Positions 32,667 through 41,159 of a stretch of DNA of 64,000 bases are shown here, one piece after another. Source of the DNA: Mycobacterium mantenii (GTDB lineage Bacteria > Actinomycetota > Actinomycetes > Mycobacteriales > Mycobacteriaceae); the NCBI RefSeq assembly GCF_010731775.1, contig NZ_AP022590.1:3968001-4032000 (forward strand). Direction: 5' to 3'. A program made the translations under genes and the position numbers. The notes beneath the pieces are model-generated. The model was not told where the DNA came from and made no database searches. It saw only the letters and a program-made list of their open reading frames with translations. Positions within the stretch are counted from its first letter, which is position 1. The number at the start of each line of letters is the position of its first letter.

Positions 32667-34139
32667 ATGGCCGACAGTCAGACAACGGAGTACGACAAGC
32701 TTTTCATCGGCGGCAAGTGGACCGAGCCGTCGACGAATGAGGTCATCGAGGTGCACTGCCCGGCGACCGGCGAGTACGTCGGCAAGGTACCGCTGGCCGC
32801 GGCCGCCGACGTGGACGCCGCGGTCGCCTCCGCCCGCGCCGCGTTCGATAACGGCCCGTGGCCGTCGACGCCGCCGAAGGAGCGCGCGGCCATCATCGGC
32901 AATGTGCTCAAGCTGATGGAGGAGCGCAAGGACCACTTCGTCAAGGTCCTCGGCCTCGAGACCGGCCAGCCGCCGACCTCGGTCGAGACGATGCAGTGGA
33001 TGAGCGGCATCGGGGCGATGAACTTCTTCGCCGGCCCCGCCGTCGACCAGGTCAAGTGGCGGGAGATCCGCAACGGCGGCTACGGCCAGACCATCGTCCA
33101 TCGTGAGCCACTCGGCGTGGTCGGCGCGATCGTCGCGTGGAACGTGCCGCTGTTCCTGGCGATCAACAAGCTGGGCCCGGCGTTGCTCGCCGGCTGCACC
33201 GTGGTGCTCAAGCCGGCTGCCGAAACCCCCTTGAGCGCAAACGCTTTCGTGGAGGTGTTCGCCGAGGCCGGCCTGCCCGAGGGCGTGCTGTCGGTGGTGC
33301 CCGGCGGCATCGAAACGGGCCAGGCGCTGACGTCGAACCCGGACGTCGACGTGTTCTCCTTCACCGGCAGCTCGGCCGTCGGCAAGGAGATCGGCAAGCG
33401 CGCGGCGGAGATGCTCAAGCCATGCACGCTGGAGCTCGGCGGCAAGTCAGCGGCGATCGTCCTCGACGACGTCGACCTGGCGGCGTCGATCCCGATGCTG
33501 GTGTTCTCCGGGATCATGAACACCGGGCAGGCGTGCGTGGCCCAGACCCGCATCCTGGCGCCTCGCTCGCGCTATGACGAAATCGTCGATGCGGTAAGCA
33601 ATTTCGTGCAGATGCTGCCGATCGGGAAGCCGGACGACCCGGCCGCCCAGATTGGGTCGCTGATCTCGGAGAAGCAGCGCGCCAGGGTCGAGGGCTACAT
33701 CGCCAAGGGCGTCGAGGAGGGCGCGCGGCTGGTGTGCGGCGGCGGTCGCCCCGAAGGCCTCGACGAGGGCTTCTTCGTGCAGCCCACGGTGTTCGCCGAC
33801 GTGGACAACAAGATGACGATCGCCCAGGAGGAGATCTTCGGGCCGGTGCTGAGCATCATCGGATACGACACCGAGGAGGACGCGATCAAGATCGCCAACG
33901 ACTCCGCGTACGGGCTGGCCGGCAGCGTGTGGACCACCGACGTGCCGCGCGGAATCAAGGTCTCGGAGCAGATCCGCACCGGGACCTACGCCATCAACTG
34001 GTACGCGTTCGACCCGTGCTGCCCGTTCGGCGGCTACAAGAACTCCGGCATCGGCCGCGAGAACGGGCCGGAAGGTGTCGAGCACTTCACGCAGCAGAAG
34101 AGCGTGCTGATGCCGATCGGCTACACCGTCGAGAGCTAG
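32667..34139 (+). CDS. Aldehyde dehydrogenase (Rv0223c-like)
   Basis: A 490-residue NAD(P)+ aldehyde dehydrogenase. The general base Glu is in LELGGKSAAI, the nucleophile Cys in NTGQACVAQTRI, and AWNVPLFLAINK is the cofactor segment. GAGGAGGAG precedes the ATG. It follows the methyltransferase by 95 bp. A terminator-like inverted repeat starts 13 bp after the stop. The substrate is not evident; lipid-derived aldehydes would suit the surrounding catabolic genes. Confidence 0.9.
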   Translation: MADSQTTEYDKLFIGGKWTEPSTNEVIEVHCPATGEYVGKVPLAAAADVDAAVASARAAFDNGPWPSTPPKERAAIIGNVLKLMEERKDHFVKVLGLETGQPPTSVETMQWMSGIGAMNFFAGPAVDQVKWREIRNGGYGQTIVHREPLGVVGAIVAWNVPLFLAINKLGPALLAGCTVVLKPAAETPLSANAFVEVFAEAGLPEGVLSVVPGGIETGQALTSNPDVDVFSFTGSSAVGKEIGKRAAEMLKPCTLELGGKSAAIVLDDVDLAASIPMLVFSGIMNTGQACVAQTRILAPRSRYDEIVDAVSNFVQMLPIGKPDDPAAQIGSLISEKQRARVEGYIAKGVEEGARLVCGGGRPEGLDEGFFVQPTVFADVDNKMTIAQEEIFGPVLSIIGYDTEEDAIKIANDSAYGLAGSVWTTDVPRGIKVSEQIRTGTYAINWYAFDPCCPFGGYKNSGIGRENGPEGVEHFTQQKSVLMPIGYTVES

Positions 34140-34152
34140 GTCTTGCGTGCGT

Positions 34153-34206
34153 CGAACGTGCACACCTGGTGAGATGTCTGCCGATTTTCGCGTGAGTGCA
34201 CGTTCG
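34153..34206 (+). terminator. Long inverted repeat after aldehyde dehydrogenase (TRIT-like)
   Basis: CGAACGTGCAC (34153-34163) pairs perfectly with GTGCACGTTCG (34196-34206) across a 32-nt loop, starting 13 bp after the stop codon. There is no U-tract. It has the same architecture as the element after gabD1. Confidence 0.5.
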
Positions 34207-34275
34207 GCGTTTCGCGGCCGCCGAAGCCGGTCGCGGGGCTAGCGCTGCTGGCCAGCCACTCCCAGTTCTCGTGAC

Positions 34276-34293
34276 TATGCAATAGAGCATAAT
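34276..34293. promoter_or_regulatory. Operator-like palindrome, copy 1
   Basis: TATGC-AATAGA-GCATAAT, an inverted repeat with ATGC/GCAT arms, in the AT-rich region upstream of the TetR gene. The same motif recurs 127 bp downstream. Confidence 0.5.
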
Positions 34294-34402
34294 TTTCGGC
34301 CATTTGCGGGACCGCAAGTGCGGGTCGCGCCATCCTCTGCCGCAATTTATGCGGCGTACGTCACATTTGACCTGAGAAATTGCTTAATTTACGGACGTCT
34401 TA

Positions 34403-34420
34403 TATGCTTCATAGCATAAT
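34403..34420. promoter_or_regulatory. Operator-like palindrome, copy 2, over a -10-like CATAAT
   Basis: TATGC-TTCATA-GCATAAT shares everything but the 6-nt centre with copy 1. Its right end, CATAAT (34415-34420), could serve as a -10 element for the short ORF at 34451 and tetR. Binding there would repress them. Confidence 0.5.
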
Positions 34421-34450
34421 CATGGGCCGCGCACAGGCCGGGAGAACATC

Positions 34451-34582
34451 ATGTGGATCATCGAACTGAACGTCGCCGGCTATCAATACATCCGCGAGAT
34501 GCCAGACTTGCGGCGCCGCCCATTCCGCTTCAGCCCACGTCATATGCACTGGCCGGCGTTGCGGCACTCGCACGCTGCATGA
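34451..34582 (+). CDS. Short ORF, possible leader peptide of tetR
   Basis: A 43-residue ORF (MWIIELNVAGYQYIREMPDL, then Arg/His-rich) with GGGAG about 7 nt before the ATG. Its stop overlaps the ATG at 34579 of the TetR frame (ATGA), so it could couple translation. I recognise no family. It may be a leader peptide or a chance ORF. Confidence 0.4.
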   Translation: MWIIELNVAGYQYIREMPDLRRRPFRFSPRHMHWPALRHSHAA

Positions 34583-35256
34583 CCCCGGCCATGGGAGATA
34601 CACCCACGCCGACTATCGGAGAGGCCGCGCCGGAGCAAGCCCCGAAACGCGGCGGCACCCGGACCAAAATGTTGGCCAGCGCCGCCGAGGTGATGCGCGA
34701 GCGCGGAGCGGCCGGCGTGACCATCGACGCGGTGCTCGCCCGCAGCGGCGCCCCGCGCGGCTCGGTGTACTACCACTTTCCCGACGGGCGCAATCAGATC
34801 CTGACCGAGGCGCTGCGCTACTCGGGTGACTCCATCACCGCCATGATCGACGACGCCGCCGGCCGTGGCGCCCGGGTGTTGCTGCAGGAGTTCGTCAAAT
34901 TCTGGGAGCGGCTGCTCACCGAGGGCGGCTTCACCGCCGGCTGTCCGGTGGTGGCGGCGGCGATCGGCTGTTCGGACGAGGACGGCCCCAATCTTTCCAC
35001 CGAAGCCGGCGCCATCCTGGGCCGCTGGTGCACCGCGCTCACCCGCGCGTTCGTCAACGACGGCTTCGCCGACGCCGACGCCGCGTCGCTGGCCGTGACG
35101 TCGATCGCCGCGCTGGAGGGCGCGATCCTGCTCTCCCGCTCGACCCGCAACGCGGGCCCGCTACACCAGGTTGGGGAGCAGCTCGAATTCCTGATCAAGG
35201 CAAAGGAGTTCGTGGTCCGGAACAAGATTCCGGGCAAGCAGGACGCTTCGAACTGA
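34579..35256 (+). CDS. TetR/AcrR-family regulator
   Basis: A 225-residue TetR protein. The helix-turn-helix is VTIDAVLARSGAPRGSVYYH, and the C-terminal half (FTAGCPVVAAAIGCSDEDGP) resembles the LmrA/YxaF subgroup. The start is uncertain: ATG 34579 overlaps the preceding short ORF, ATG 34591 is also possible, and neither has a clear Shine-Dalgarno. It is convergent with the 98-residue gene and acyl-CoA synthetase, its likely targets. It is absent from the M. tuberculosis order. Confidence 0.82.
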   Translation: MTPAMGDTPTPTIGEAAPEQAPKRGGTRTKMLASAAEVMRERGAAGVTIDAVLARSGAPRGSVYYHFPDGRNQILTEALRYSGDSITAMIDDAAGRGARVLLQEFVKFWERLLTEGGFTAGCPVVAAAIGCSDEDGPNLSTEAGAILGRWCTALTRAFVNDGFADADAASLAVTSIAALEGAILLSRSTRNAGPLHQVGEQLEFLIKAKEFVVRNKIPGKQDASN

Positions 35257-35261
35257 CCCGC

Positions 35262-35558
35262 TCAGTCGCTGGCCGGTAGCGGCTTGACCTCTTTGAGCTG
35301 GAGGGCGGTCTGCCCGATGCTCAGACTCCCCGAGCCCGGCTTGGTCACCAGCACCTCGGCACCGGTCTCGTCGACGTAGCGCTTGCCCATGACCGTGCCG
35401 TCGGCGAAAGACGGGTCCAGTTCGCCCGACCGTTCGCCCCCGACCGGCACCATCGGCGCACCGCCACAACGCAAGTCGTCGAGGCTGTCGGCGCTTCTGA
35501 CGACGATCACCTGCGTGTCGCATACCTGGCTGGCGAGGCGGGTTCCGTTTTTGATCAT
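35262..35558 (-). CDS. 98-residue hypothetical protein coupled to acyl-CoA synthetase
   Basis: A small soluble protein beginning MIKNGTRLASQVCDTQVIVV, with a DDLRCGGAPMVP core and a Thr/Lys-rich C-terminal half. Two cysteines (about residues 13 and 31) are its only obvious special residues. The ATG overlaps the stop of the upstream acyl-CoA synthetase (ATGA), which indicates coupled expression. I do not recognise a characterised family. A small partner, carrier or stabiliser of the synthetase is possible. Confidence 0.7.
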   Translation of the reverse strand: MIKNGTRLASQVCDTQVIVVRSADSLDDLRCGGAPMVPVGGERSGELDPSFADGTVMGKRYVDETGAEVLVTKPGSGSLSIGQTALQLKEVKPLPASD

Positions 35559-37060
35559 GCGCGTAATCCTTCTAGCGTCTCGATGATTTCCCTCCGAAGC
35601 ACCTTGCCCGTGGGTGTGGTTGGCAGCTCGTCGCGAAACACTACGCGGTCGGGGGTACGCGAACCGCGCAAACTCTTGCGGACGTACTCCCGCAATTCCT
35701 CGGGGTCGGGGTCGGCGCCGGGCCGCGGCACCACCACGGCGACGATCGCCTGGCCCCACTGCGGGTCTTCGACCCCGACCACGGCGACGTCGCGCACGTG
35801 GGGGTGCTCGACCAGCACCTCCTCCAACTCCGCGGGCGCGATGTTCTCGCCGCCGCGGATGATGGTGTCATCACTGCGTCCGCCGATGAACAGGTAACCC
35901 TCGTCGTCCAGCATCGCGATGTCCTTGGTCGGGAACCAGCCGTTCTCGTCGAGCACCGAGCCGATCCCGGTGTAGCGGCCGGACACCTGCTCGCCCCGCA
36001 CGAACAGTTCGCCGGTTTCACCCGGCGGCAGCACGTTGCCGGCCTCGTCGCGGATCTGCACCTCGATGCCGGGCACCGGGCGTCCGACCGACCCCAACCG
36101 CTTCACGGCGGCCGCATCCGACGCCGCCTGCGCGGCGCGGTGGTCGTCGGGGGTCAACACCGCGATCGTCGAGCTCGTCTCGGTCAGCCCGTAGGCGTTG
36201 ACGAAGCCCACCCCGGGCAGCAGCTCGAGCGCTCGGCGAACCAGCGGCAGGCCGACCTTCGAGCCGCCGTAGGCCAGGTTGCGCAGCGACGGAAGCTCGT
36301 GTCCGCCGGCCTCCAGCGCGGTGACGATGCGGTCCAGCATGGTGGGAACCACCGTCGCGGTGGTCACCCGCTCGGCGTTGACCAGCCGCACCCATTCCGC
36401 GGCATCGAAGTTGGGCAGGTAGACCATCTTGCGGCCGGCGTAGAGATTCGACAGCGCGGCGCTCACCCCGGCGATGTGGTACGGCGGCACGCAGATCAGC
36501 GCGGCGTCGTCGGGCTGGGCCGAGTCGAATTCGACCGAACCGGTGATGTAGCTGGTCAGGTTGTTGTGCGAGAGTTCGACGGCCTTGGGCTGCGACGTGG
36601 TGCCCGAGGTGAACAGCACGATCGCGACCGACTCCGGGTCGGGGAACTCGGCAGCGGGCTCAGCGCTGCGGGCGGCCGCCAAGAACTCTTCGGATCCCAG
36701 CACCCGTTTCGACGACTCGCCGACCGCGTCCCGATAGCGGCTGTCGACGATCACCAGGGGTTCGGGCAGCCGCTCGATCAGCGCCTGGATGCCCTCGGCG
36801 GACAGCCGGTAGTTGATCGGGGTGAAGGCCACTCCGGCGCGGGCCGAGGCGAAGATCAGCACCGGCAGCAGCGCTCCGCCGGTCCCGACGTAGGCCACAT
36901 GCTGCGCGCCCGACTCCGCGATGACGCCCGCGCCGCCGTCAGCGAGATCACTGAGCTGCTGCGCAGTCAGCCGCATGGAGCTAGACGGCCCCTCAGAAAC
37001 AACGGCCGTCCGGTCGGGGTTGCCCGACGCGGCCATCTCCAGCAGCAAAGAAATACTCAC
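35555..37060 (-). CDS. Fatty-acid/acid-CoA ligase (FadD-like)
   Basis: A 501-residue adenylate-forming acyl-CoA synthetase. A3 motif LFTSGTTSQPKAVELSH, A5 NAYGLTETSS, hinge FIGGRSDDTIIRGGENIAP and the C-terminal catalytic Lys in TPTGKVLRREI are all intact. GTG 37060 has GGAGAAAG about 8 nt upstream. Its stop overlaps the 98-residue gene. It stands outside the M. tuberculosis gene order and forms an accessory module with the convergent TetR. The substrate is unknown. Confidence 0.87.
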   Translation of the reverse strand: MSISLLLEMAASGNPDRTAVVSEGPSSSMRLTAQQLSDLADGGAGVIAESGAQHVAYVGTGGALLPVLIFASARAGVAFTPINYRLSAEGIQALIERLPEPLVIVDSRYRDAVGESSKRVLGSEEFLAAARSAEPAAEFPDPESVAIVLFTSGTTSQPKAVELSHNNLTSYITGSVEFDSAQPDDAALICVPPYHIAGVSAALSNLYAGRKMVYLPNFDAAEWVRLVNAERVTTATVVPTMLDRIVTALEAGGHELPSLRNLAYGGSKVGLPLVRRALELLPGVGFVNAYGLTETSSTIAVLTPDDHRAAQAASDAAAVKRLGSVGRPVPGIEVQIRDEAGNVLPPGETGELFVRGEQVSGRYTGIGSVLDENGWFPTKDIAMLDDEGYLFIGGRSDDTIIRGGENIAPAELEEVLVEHPHVRDVAVVGVEDPQWGQAIVAVVVPRPGADPDPEELREYVRKSLRGSRTPDRVVFRDELPTTPTGKVLRREIIETLEGLRA

Positions 37061-37397
37061 GCTTGAACTTTCTCCGGTAGCGGCACGTTACAAAGCTAGC
37101 CAAAAGTGTCATGCTCGACTGTAGTTTAGATTACCCGGGCATCCCACGGTCCAGCGCCGTCGACCAGGCCTGGGCGGGCGTTCGTTGCGCCGCAATGGTT
37201 TATCCGCGGTTTATCCGCCGCCGACGATCGGTTAAACCCGGAACGGTGAGGTTGACGCCGACGATCAGCAACGCGCAAGCGCGGCCGACGCCCAACCTGC
37301 CGACCAGGCTCCGTGCCGGACCGCCCCGTCACCGCCGAGGACAGCGCGGACGCCGAAAACCTTGCGGCCGAAGAGAATCGAGCCGCCTAGCGGAGTA
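37061..37397. other. Intergenic region upstream of acyl-CoA synthetase
   Basis: The 37080-37135 part is relatively AT-rich and should hold the promoter of the leftward synthetase. The rest is GC-rich. An ORF of about 250 codons reads across it on the plus strand but has no recognisable family and runs antisense into echA1, so I do not call it. Confidence 0.5.
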
Positions 37398-38189
37398 TCA
37401 GGTGCCCGTCCACTTGGGTGGGCGCTTCTCCGCGAAGGCGATGGCGCCTTCCTTGGCGTCATTGGAGGAGAACACCGGGGCCAGCAGTTTGTTCTGCTCG
37501 GCGAACATGTCCTCTGGGCTCCAGCCGCGGGACTCGACGATGATCCGCTTGGTGGCGGCCACCGCGAGCGGCCCGTTGGCCGCGATCCGTTCGGCCAGGT
37601 CGATCGCGGCGTCCAGCGCGCCGCCGGGCTCGGCCAGCACGTTGACCATGCCCAGCGCATGCGCGCGCTCGGCGCTCAGGTTCTCACCGGTCAGTGCCAG
37701 CTCCATGGCGATCGCGGACGGGATGCGCTGCGGCAGCCGCAGCAACCCTCCACCGCCGGCGACCAGCCCACGCTTGACCTCCGGAATGCCGAACGCCGAG
37801 TCCTTCGAGGCCACGATCAGGTCGGTGGCCAGCGCCAGTTCGGTGCCGCCGGCGAGCGCGTAGCCCTCGACCGCCGCGATCAGCGGCTTGACCGGGGGAC
37901 GCTCGGTGAAGCCCATGCCGCGGCCCTCGACGATGGGGAGCTCACCGCGGGCGAAGGCTTTGAGATCCATCCCCGCGCAGAACGAGCCACCCGCCCCGGT
38001 GAGGATACCCACCGAAAGGCCGGTCTCGTTGTCGAGCCGATCCACGGCGGCGGCCAGGCCATTGGCCACCGCGGAGTTGACCGCGTTCTTGGCCTTCGGC
38101 CGGTTGATCGTGATGATGAGAATTCGATCCCGTTGTTCGACCAGAACTTCGGGTTCTTCGGTGCCGCCCTCTTGGTTTCCACTGCTCAC
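37398..38189 (-). CDS. echA1: Enoyl-CoA hydratase EchA1
   Basis: A 263-residue crotonase that hydrates trans-2-enoyl-CoA. The oxyanion-hole segments GGSFCAGMDLKAF and AAVEGYALAGGTELALATDL are intact, with the usual catalytic-loop region FGIPEVKRGLVAGGGG. GTG 38189 has AAGGAG about 10 nt upstream. Length matches Rv0222 (262). It is separated from the downstream-lying synthetase by 337 bp, so it is probably an independent unit. Confidence 0.9.
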   Translation of the reverse strand: MSSGNQEGGTEEPEVLVEQRDRILIITINRPKAKNAVNSAVANGLAAAVDRLDNETGLSVGILTGAGGSFCAGMDLKAFARGELPIVEGRGMGFTERPPVKPLIAAVEGYALAGGTELALATDLIVASKDSAFGIPEVKRGLVAGGGGLLRLPQRIPSAIAMELALTGENLSAERAHALGMVNVLAEPGGALDAAIDLAERIAANGPLAVAATKRIIVESRGWSPEDMFAEQNKLLAPVFSSNDAKEGAIAFAEKRPPKWTGT

Positions 38190-38330
38190 GGTGCCGCACA
38201 GCTCCTTATACGATCGGTGGCTTTGAGATAGCTCCTGACGGACCGATGGTAACCGTCGGCGGAAATGGCGTTAACGCCCCGGAGAGATTCGGCTTACCGC
38301 CGGGGCCGATTGACTAGAAACCTGGGCCGA

Positions 38331-39740
38331 TCACGCCGGAGCCATCGCGGCCTCGATGACCGTCAGCTTTTCGGAAACTCCTGCGGCCCTGCGTATTTCG
38401 ATAAAGTCGGCGACCATGGCGTCGGAAACCTCGTGCGGGTCCTCGAGCGTGGCACCGTCGGACAGCACCGAAATGTTGAGCTGATCGACGTAACTCCACA
38501 CGGTGATGTTGAGGCCGCTGCCGGCGGTCAACGGGCCCACCGAATAGATCTCGGTCACCAGTGCCCCGCCCACCCGGCCGCGCTCCCGCGGACCGGGAAC
38601 GTTGGAGATGTTCAGGTTGAGGAGCTTGTTGTGCCCGTCGCGGCCGGACGCCCAGCGGAAGAAGGCCTGGGTGGGCGCGGGCGGCATGTAGGCCGCCCAC
38701 CGGCTGACCAGCTCCGGCCCCATCAGCTGGTTGCTCTCCTTGGCGGCGATGGCGTTCTCGTGGCTGCACCGCACCCGCTCCAGCGGATCGTCGGAATCCG
38801 TCGGCAGACCCACCAGCACGCCGGTGAAGCGGTTGCCGGAGATCCGTTCGGGCGAGAAGTCGAAACTCATCGGCACCGACGCCAACAGCGGTTCGGCCTT
38901 GCCGTCGTACCGCAACAGCAGGGTACGCAGCGCGCCGGTCGCCATCGCCAGCACCATGTCGTTGATCGTGACCCCGAGCCGCTTGCCGGTCTCCTTGACG
39001 TCGGCCAGCGACAGGGTGGCGGTGGCGAACCGACGCTCCGCGGTGATCTTGTGGTTCATGAAGGTCGGCGGCGGCTCGAAGGGCCGTGTCAGTTCCGGGG
39101 AGAATTTCCGCGAGCTGCGGCGGACCCGGCCCAGACCCTGGGCGGTGTAGCGGATGGTGTGCGGCAGCCGCCCGACATGGCGCATGTGGTCAGCGAAGGC
39201 CGACGTCATCAGCTGCCGGGTGGTGGGCGCCGGGTCACAGACGTATGGGCCGCCCTCCGGGCCCGGCTGCAGGTCCATGCCCCGGGCCATCAGGTTCGCC
39301 GACGCGACACCGTCGGCCAGGGCGTGATGAATTTTGCCGACGACCGCGATCCGGTTGTTGGCCAAGCCCTCCACGAAGTACATCTCCCACAGCGGACGGC
39401 TGCGATCCAGCGGCGTGCTGGCGATTTGCCCGATGGCCTCGTCCAGCTCGCGGCGGCCCCCGGGCGGCGCCAGCCGCCAGGGGCGAATGTGATAGTTCAG
39501 GTCGACGTCGCAGTGCTCCCGCCACATCGGGTGGTGGAAACTGAACGGCACCTCGACGAGCTGGTAGCAGAACGGATCGAGCTTGTTCAGCCGCCCGGCA
39601 ATGACTTGCCGAAAGGCGTCGACGTCGAACGACCGGCGGTCGGCGTCCAGCTCGATGACCGCGGCCTTGATGGTGTGCATGTGAACGTTCGGCGCTTCGC
39701 TGTACAGCAGTACAGAGTCCCACCCGCTAAGCCTTTTCAC
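38331..39740 (-). CDS. WS/DGAT acyltransferase, probable triacylglycerol synthase (Rv0221-like)
   Basis: A 469-residue wax-ester synthase/diacylglycerol acyltransferase. The active-site HHxxxDG is IHHALADG with His138, His139 and Asp143; the second family block NMVLAMATGALR and the NISNVPGP block are present. The enzyme would esterify diacylglycerol with acyl-CoA to store lipid. GTG 39740 has AAGGGG upstream. It lies 45 bp after lipC on the same strand, pairing an esterase with a lipid synthase. Confidence 0.9.
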   Translation of the reverse strand: MKRLSGWDSVLLYSEAPNVHMHTIKAAVIELDADRRSFDVDAFRQVIAGRLNKLDPFCYQLVEVPFSFHHPMWREHCDVDLNYHIRPWRLAPPGGRRELDEAIGQIASTPLDRSRPLWEMYFVEGLANNRIAVVGKIHHALADGVASANLMARGMDLQPGPEGGPYVCDPAPTTRQLMTSAFADHMRHVGRLPHTIRYTAQGLGRVRRSSRKFSPELTRPFEPPPTFMNHKITAERRFATATLSLADVKETGKRLGVTINDMVLAMATGALRTLLLRYDGKAEPLLASVPMSFDFSPERISGNRFTGVLVGLPTDSDDPLERVRCSHENAIAAKESNQLMGPELVSRWAAYMPPAPTQAFFRWASGRDGHNKLLNLNISNVPGPRERGRVGGALVTEIYSVGPLTAGSGLNITVWSYVDQLNISVLSDGATLEDPHEVSDAMVADFIEIRRAAGVSEKLTVIEAAMAPA

Positions 39741-39785
39741 CGCTGCCCCTTGCCCATAGACGGACCATACTCAGCCGGTGGCGGC

Positions 39786-40991
39786 TCAGATAACCTCTTT
39801 TGCCCCGACGCGCGTCTTGGTTCGGTAAATCTGGTTAAGGAACAGCGAAGTGACGTGCGCCGCGGCGCCGGCTCGCTCGCCGTCGATGAGGTCGTACCCG
39901 TGTCCGGCACCGGGGAATTCCAGATAGCCGACCATCGAATGCGACACCGCCCGCAACCGCTCCACGAAGCTGCGCGCTTGCTCGACCGGGATGACGGTGT
40001 CCTTGCTGCCGTGAATGACCAGGAACGGCGGCGCGTTGCGGTGCACGCGCGCGATCGGGGACGCGTCGCGGAAAATCTCGGGGCGACGGGCGATCGACTT
40101 TTTCACCACGACCCGCTCCAGGAATTCGACGAACCGTTCGCGCTCCGGCGTCGAGCGGTCCTCCCAGTCGTAGCGGCCGTAGATTCCGACGACCGCGTCC
40201 ACCGAGGTGTCCGCGCCCTCGGGCAGCTTCGCCCGGAACTGCGGGTCGTCGGGCGTCAGCCCGGCCAGCGCGCACAGGTGGCCGCCGGCCGAACACCCCG
40301 CTATCGCAACGAAATCGCGGTCACCGCCGAACTTGTCGACGTTGGCGCGCGCCCACGCGATCGCGGTTTTGACGTCGATGATGTGGCGCGGCCAGCGGTG
40401 GTGCGGCGAGACGCGATAGTTGACCGCCAGGCACACCCATCCCTGCTCGGCGAGCCGCGACATGAGCGCCGACCCCTGGCCCATGCACTTGCCGTGCACC
40501 CAGGCGCCGCCCGGCAGGAAGATCAGGACCGGCGCGGGCTGTGCGGGCAGGTCTTTGCGCCGCCAGACGTCGAGCACCTGATCGGGGTGGTCGCCGTAGT
40601 GGACGGCGCGGCGATACAGGTAGCGGCGCTGACGCAGACCGTCCCAGATCGGCGGTGTCTTCTCGGCGACCGGCCATTCCATCTCGAGATCCGCGGCCGC
40701 CACGACTCCGCGCAACGCGGCGAGGGAGACCTGTTGGGTGCTCGCCCGATCGCGGCGCCGGGCGTCGCCGATCCCTGGTGTGAACCAATCCTTGGTCGCC
40801 GCGGCGATCGCCTCCGGCGCGTTCCTTGCGCCCCAGACACCCATGGCGGTCAAACCACCAAGGGGCTCAAGGTGCTTGCCGACCACGGGCAGCGAAGCCC
40901 CGGCCGCGCTCAGCGCCAGCGCATAGTCGCCGGGACGGGCCCGGAGCAACCATTTGACGCAATCGGTAATGCCCGGTCCACTCGCCGTCAT
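39786..40991 (-). CDS. lipC: Esterase/lipase LipC
   Basis: A 401-residue alpha/beta hydrolase of the hormone-sensitive-lipase-like group. The oxyanion segment is FLPGGAWVHGK, the nucleophile elbow GCSAGGH, the acid HGSKDTVIP and the His FPGAGHGYD. Length is close to Rv0220 (403). There is no Shine-Dalgarno before the ATG, but a TACAGT -10 ends 7 nt upstream, so the mRNA is probably leaderless. It is probably co-transcribed with the downstream WS/DGAT gene. Confidence 0.9.
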   Translation of the reverse strand: MTASGPGITDCVKWLLRARPGDYALALSAAGASLPVVGKHLEPLGGLTAMGVWGARNAPEAIAAATKDWFTPGIGDARRRDRASTQQVSLAALRGVVAAADLEMEWPVAEKTPPIWDGLRQRRYLYRRAVHYGDHPDQVLDVWRRKDLPAQPAPVLIFLPGGAWVHGKCMGQGSALMSRLAEQGWVCLAVNYRVSPHHRWPRHIIDVKTAIAWARANVDKFGGDRDFVAIAGCSAGGHLCALAGLTPDDPQFRAKLPEGADTSVDAVVGIYGRYDWEDRSTPERERFVEFLERVVVKKSIARRPEIFRDASPIARVHRNAPPFLVIHGSKDTVIPVEQARSFVERLRAVSHSMVGYLEFPGAGHGYDLIDGERAGAAAHVTSLFLNQIYRTKTRVGAKEVI

Positions 40992-40998
40992 GCAGGGG

Positions 40999-41004
40999 AC
41001 TGTA
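40999..41004 (-). promoter_or_regulatory. -10 element TACAGT, probable leaderless promoter of lipC
   Basis: On the minus strand TACAGT is followed by 7 nt (CCCCTGC) and then the lipC ATG. The same hexamer lies 6 nt before fadD4. Confidence 0.5.
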
Positions 41005-41159
41005 CCCCTCCGTAGGTTTCACAAACTGACGTTTTCGGAGAACCGGCGGCGGTGGCTGAAACGCTTTGCCCGGCGGGCTCGCTGAGTGCGGTATTTACGC
41101 TGTTTGAACCGATTCTCGCGGTTCGCTGACGTCGGCGACTTTTGCTGTGAACAACACGC

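Larger units (their letters stand above)
34140..34450. other. Intergenic, AT-rich regulatory region
   Basis: No gene is supported here. The left part holds a long inverted repeat (34153-34206). From about 34250 the sequence turns AT-rich compared with the rest of the window and contains two copies of a TATGC-N6-GCATAAT palindrome plus the likely tetR promoter. Confidence 0.6.

Noticed and set aside
37111..37863. 250-codon plus-strand ORF upstream of echA1
   Set aside because: No recognisable domain, Pro/Arg/Ser-rich composition and antisense overlap with echA1.
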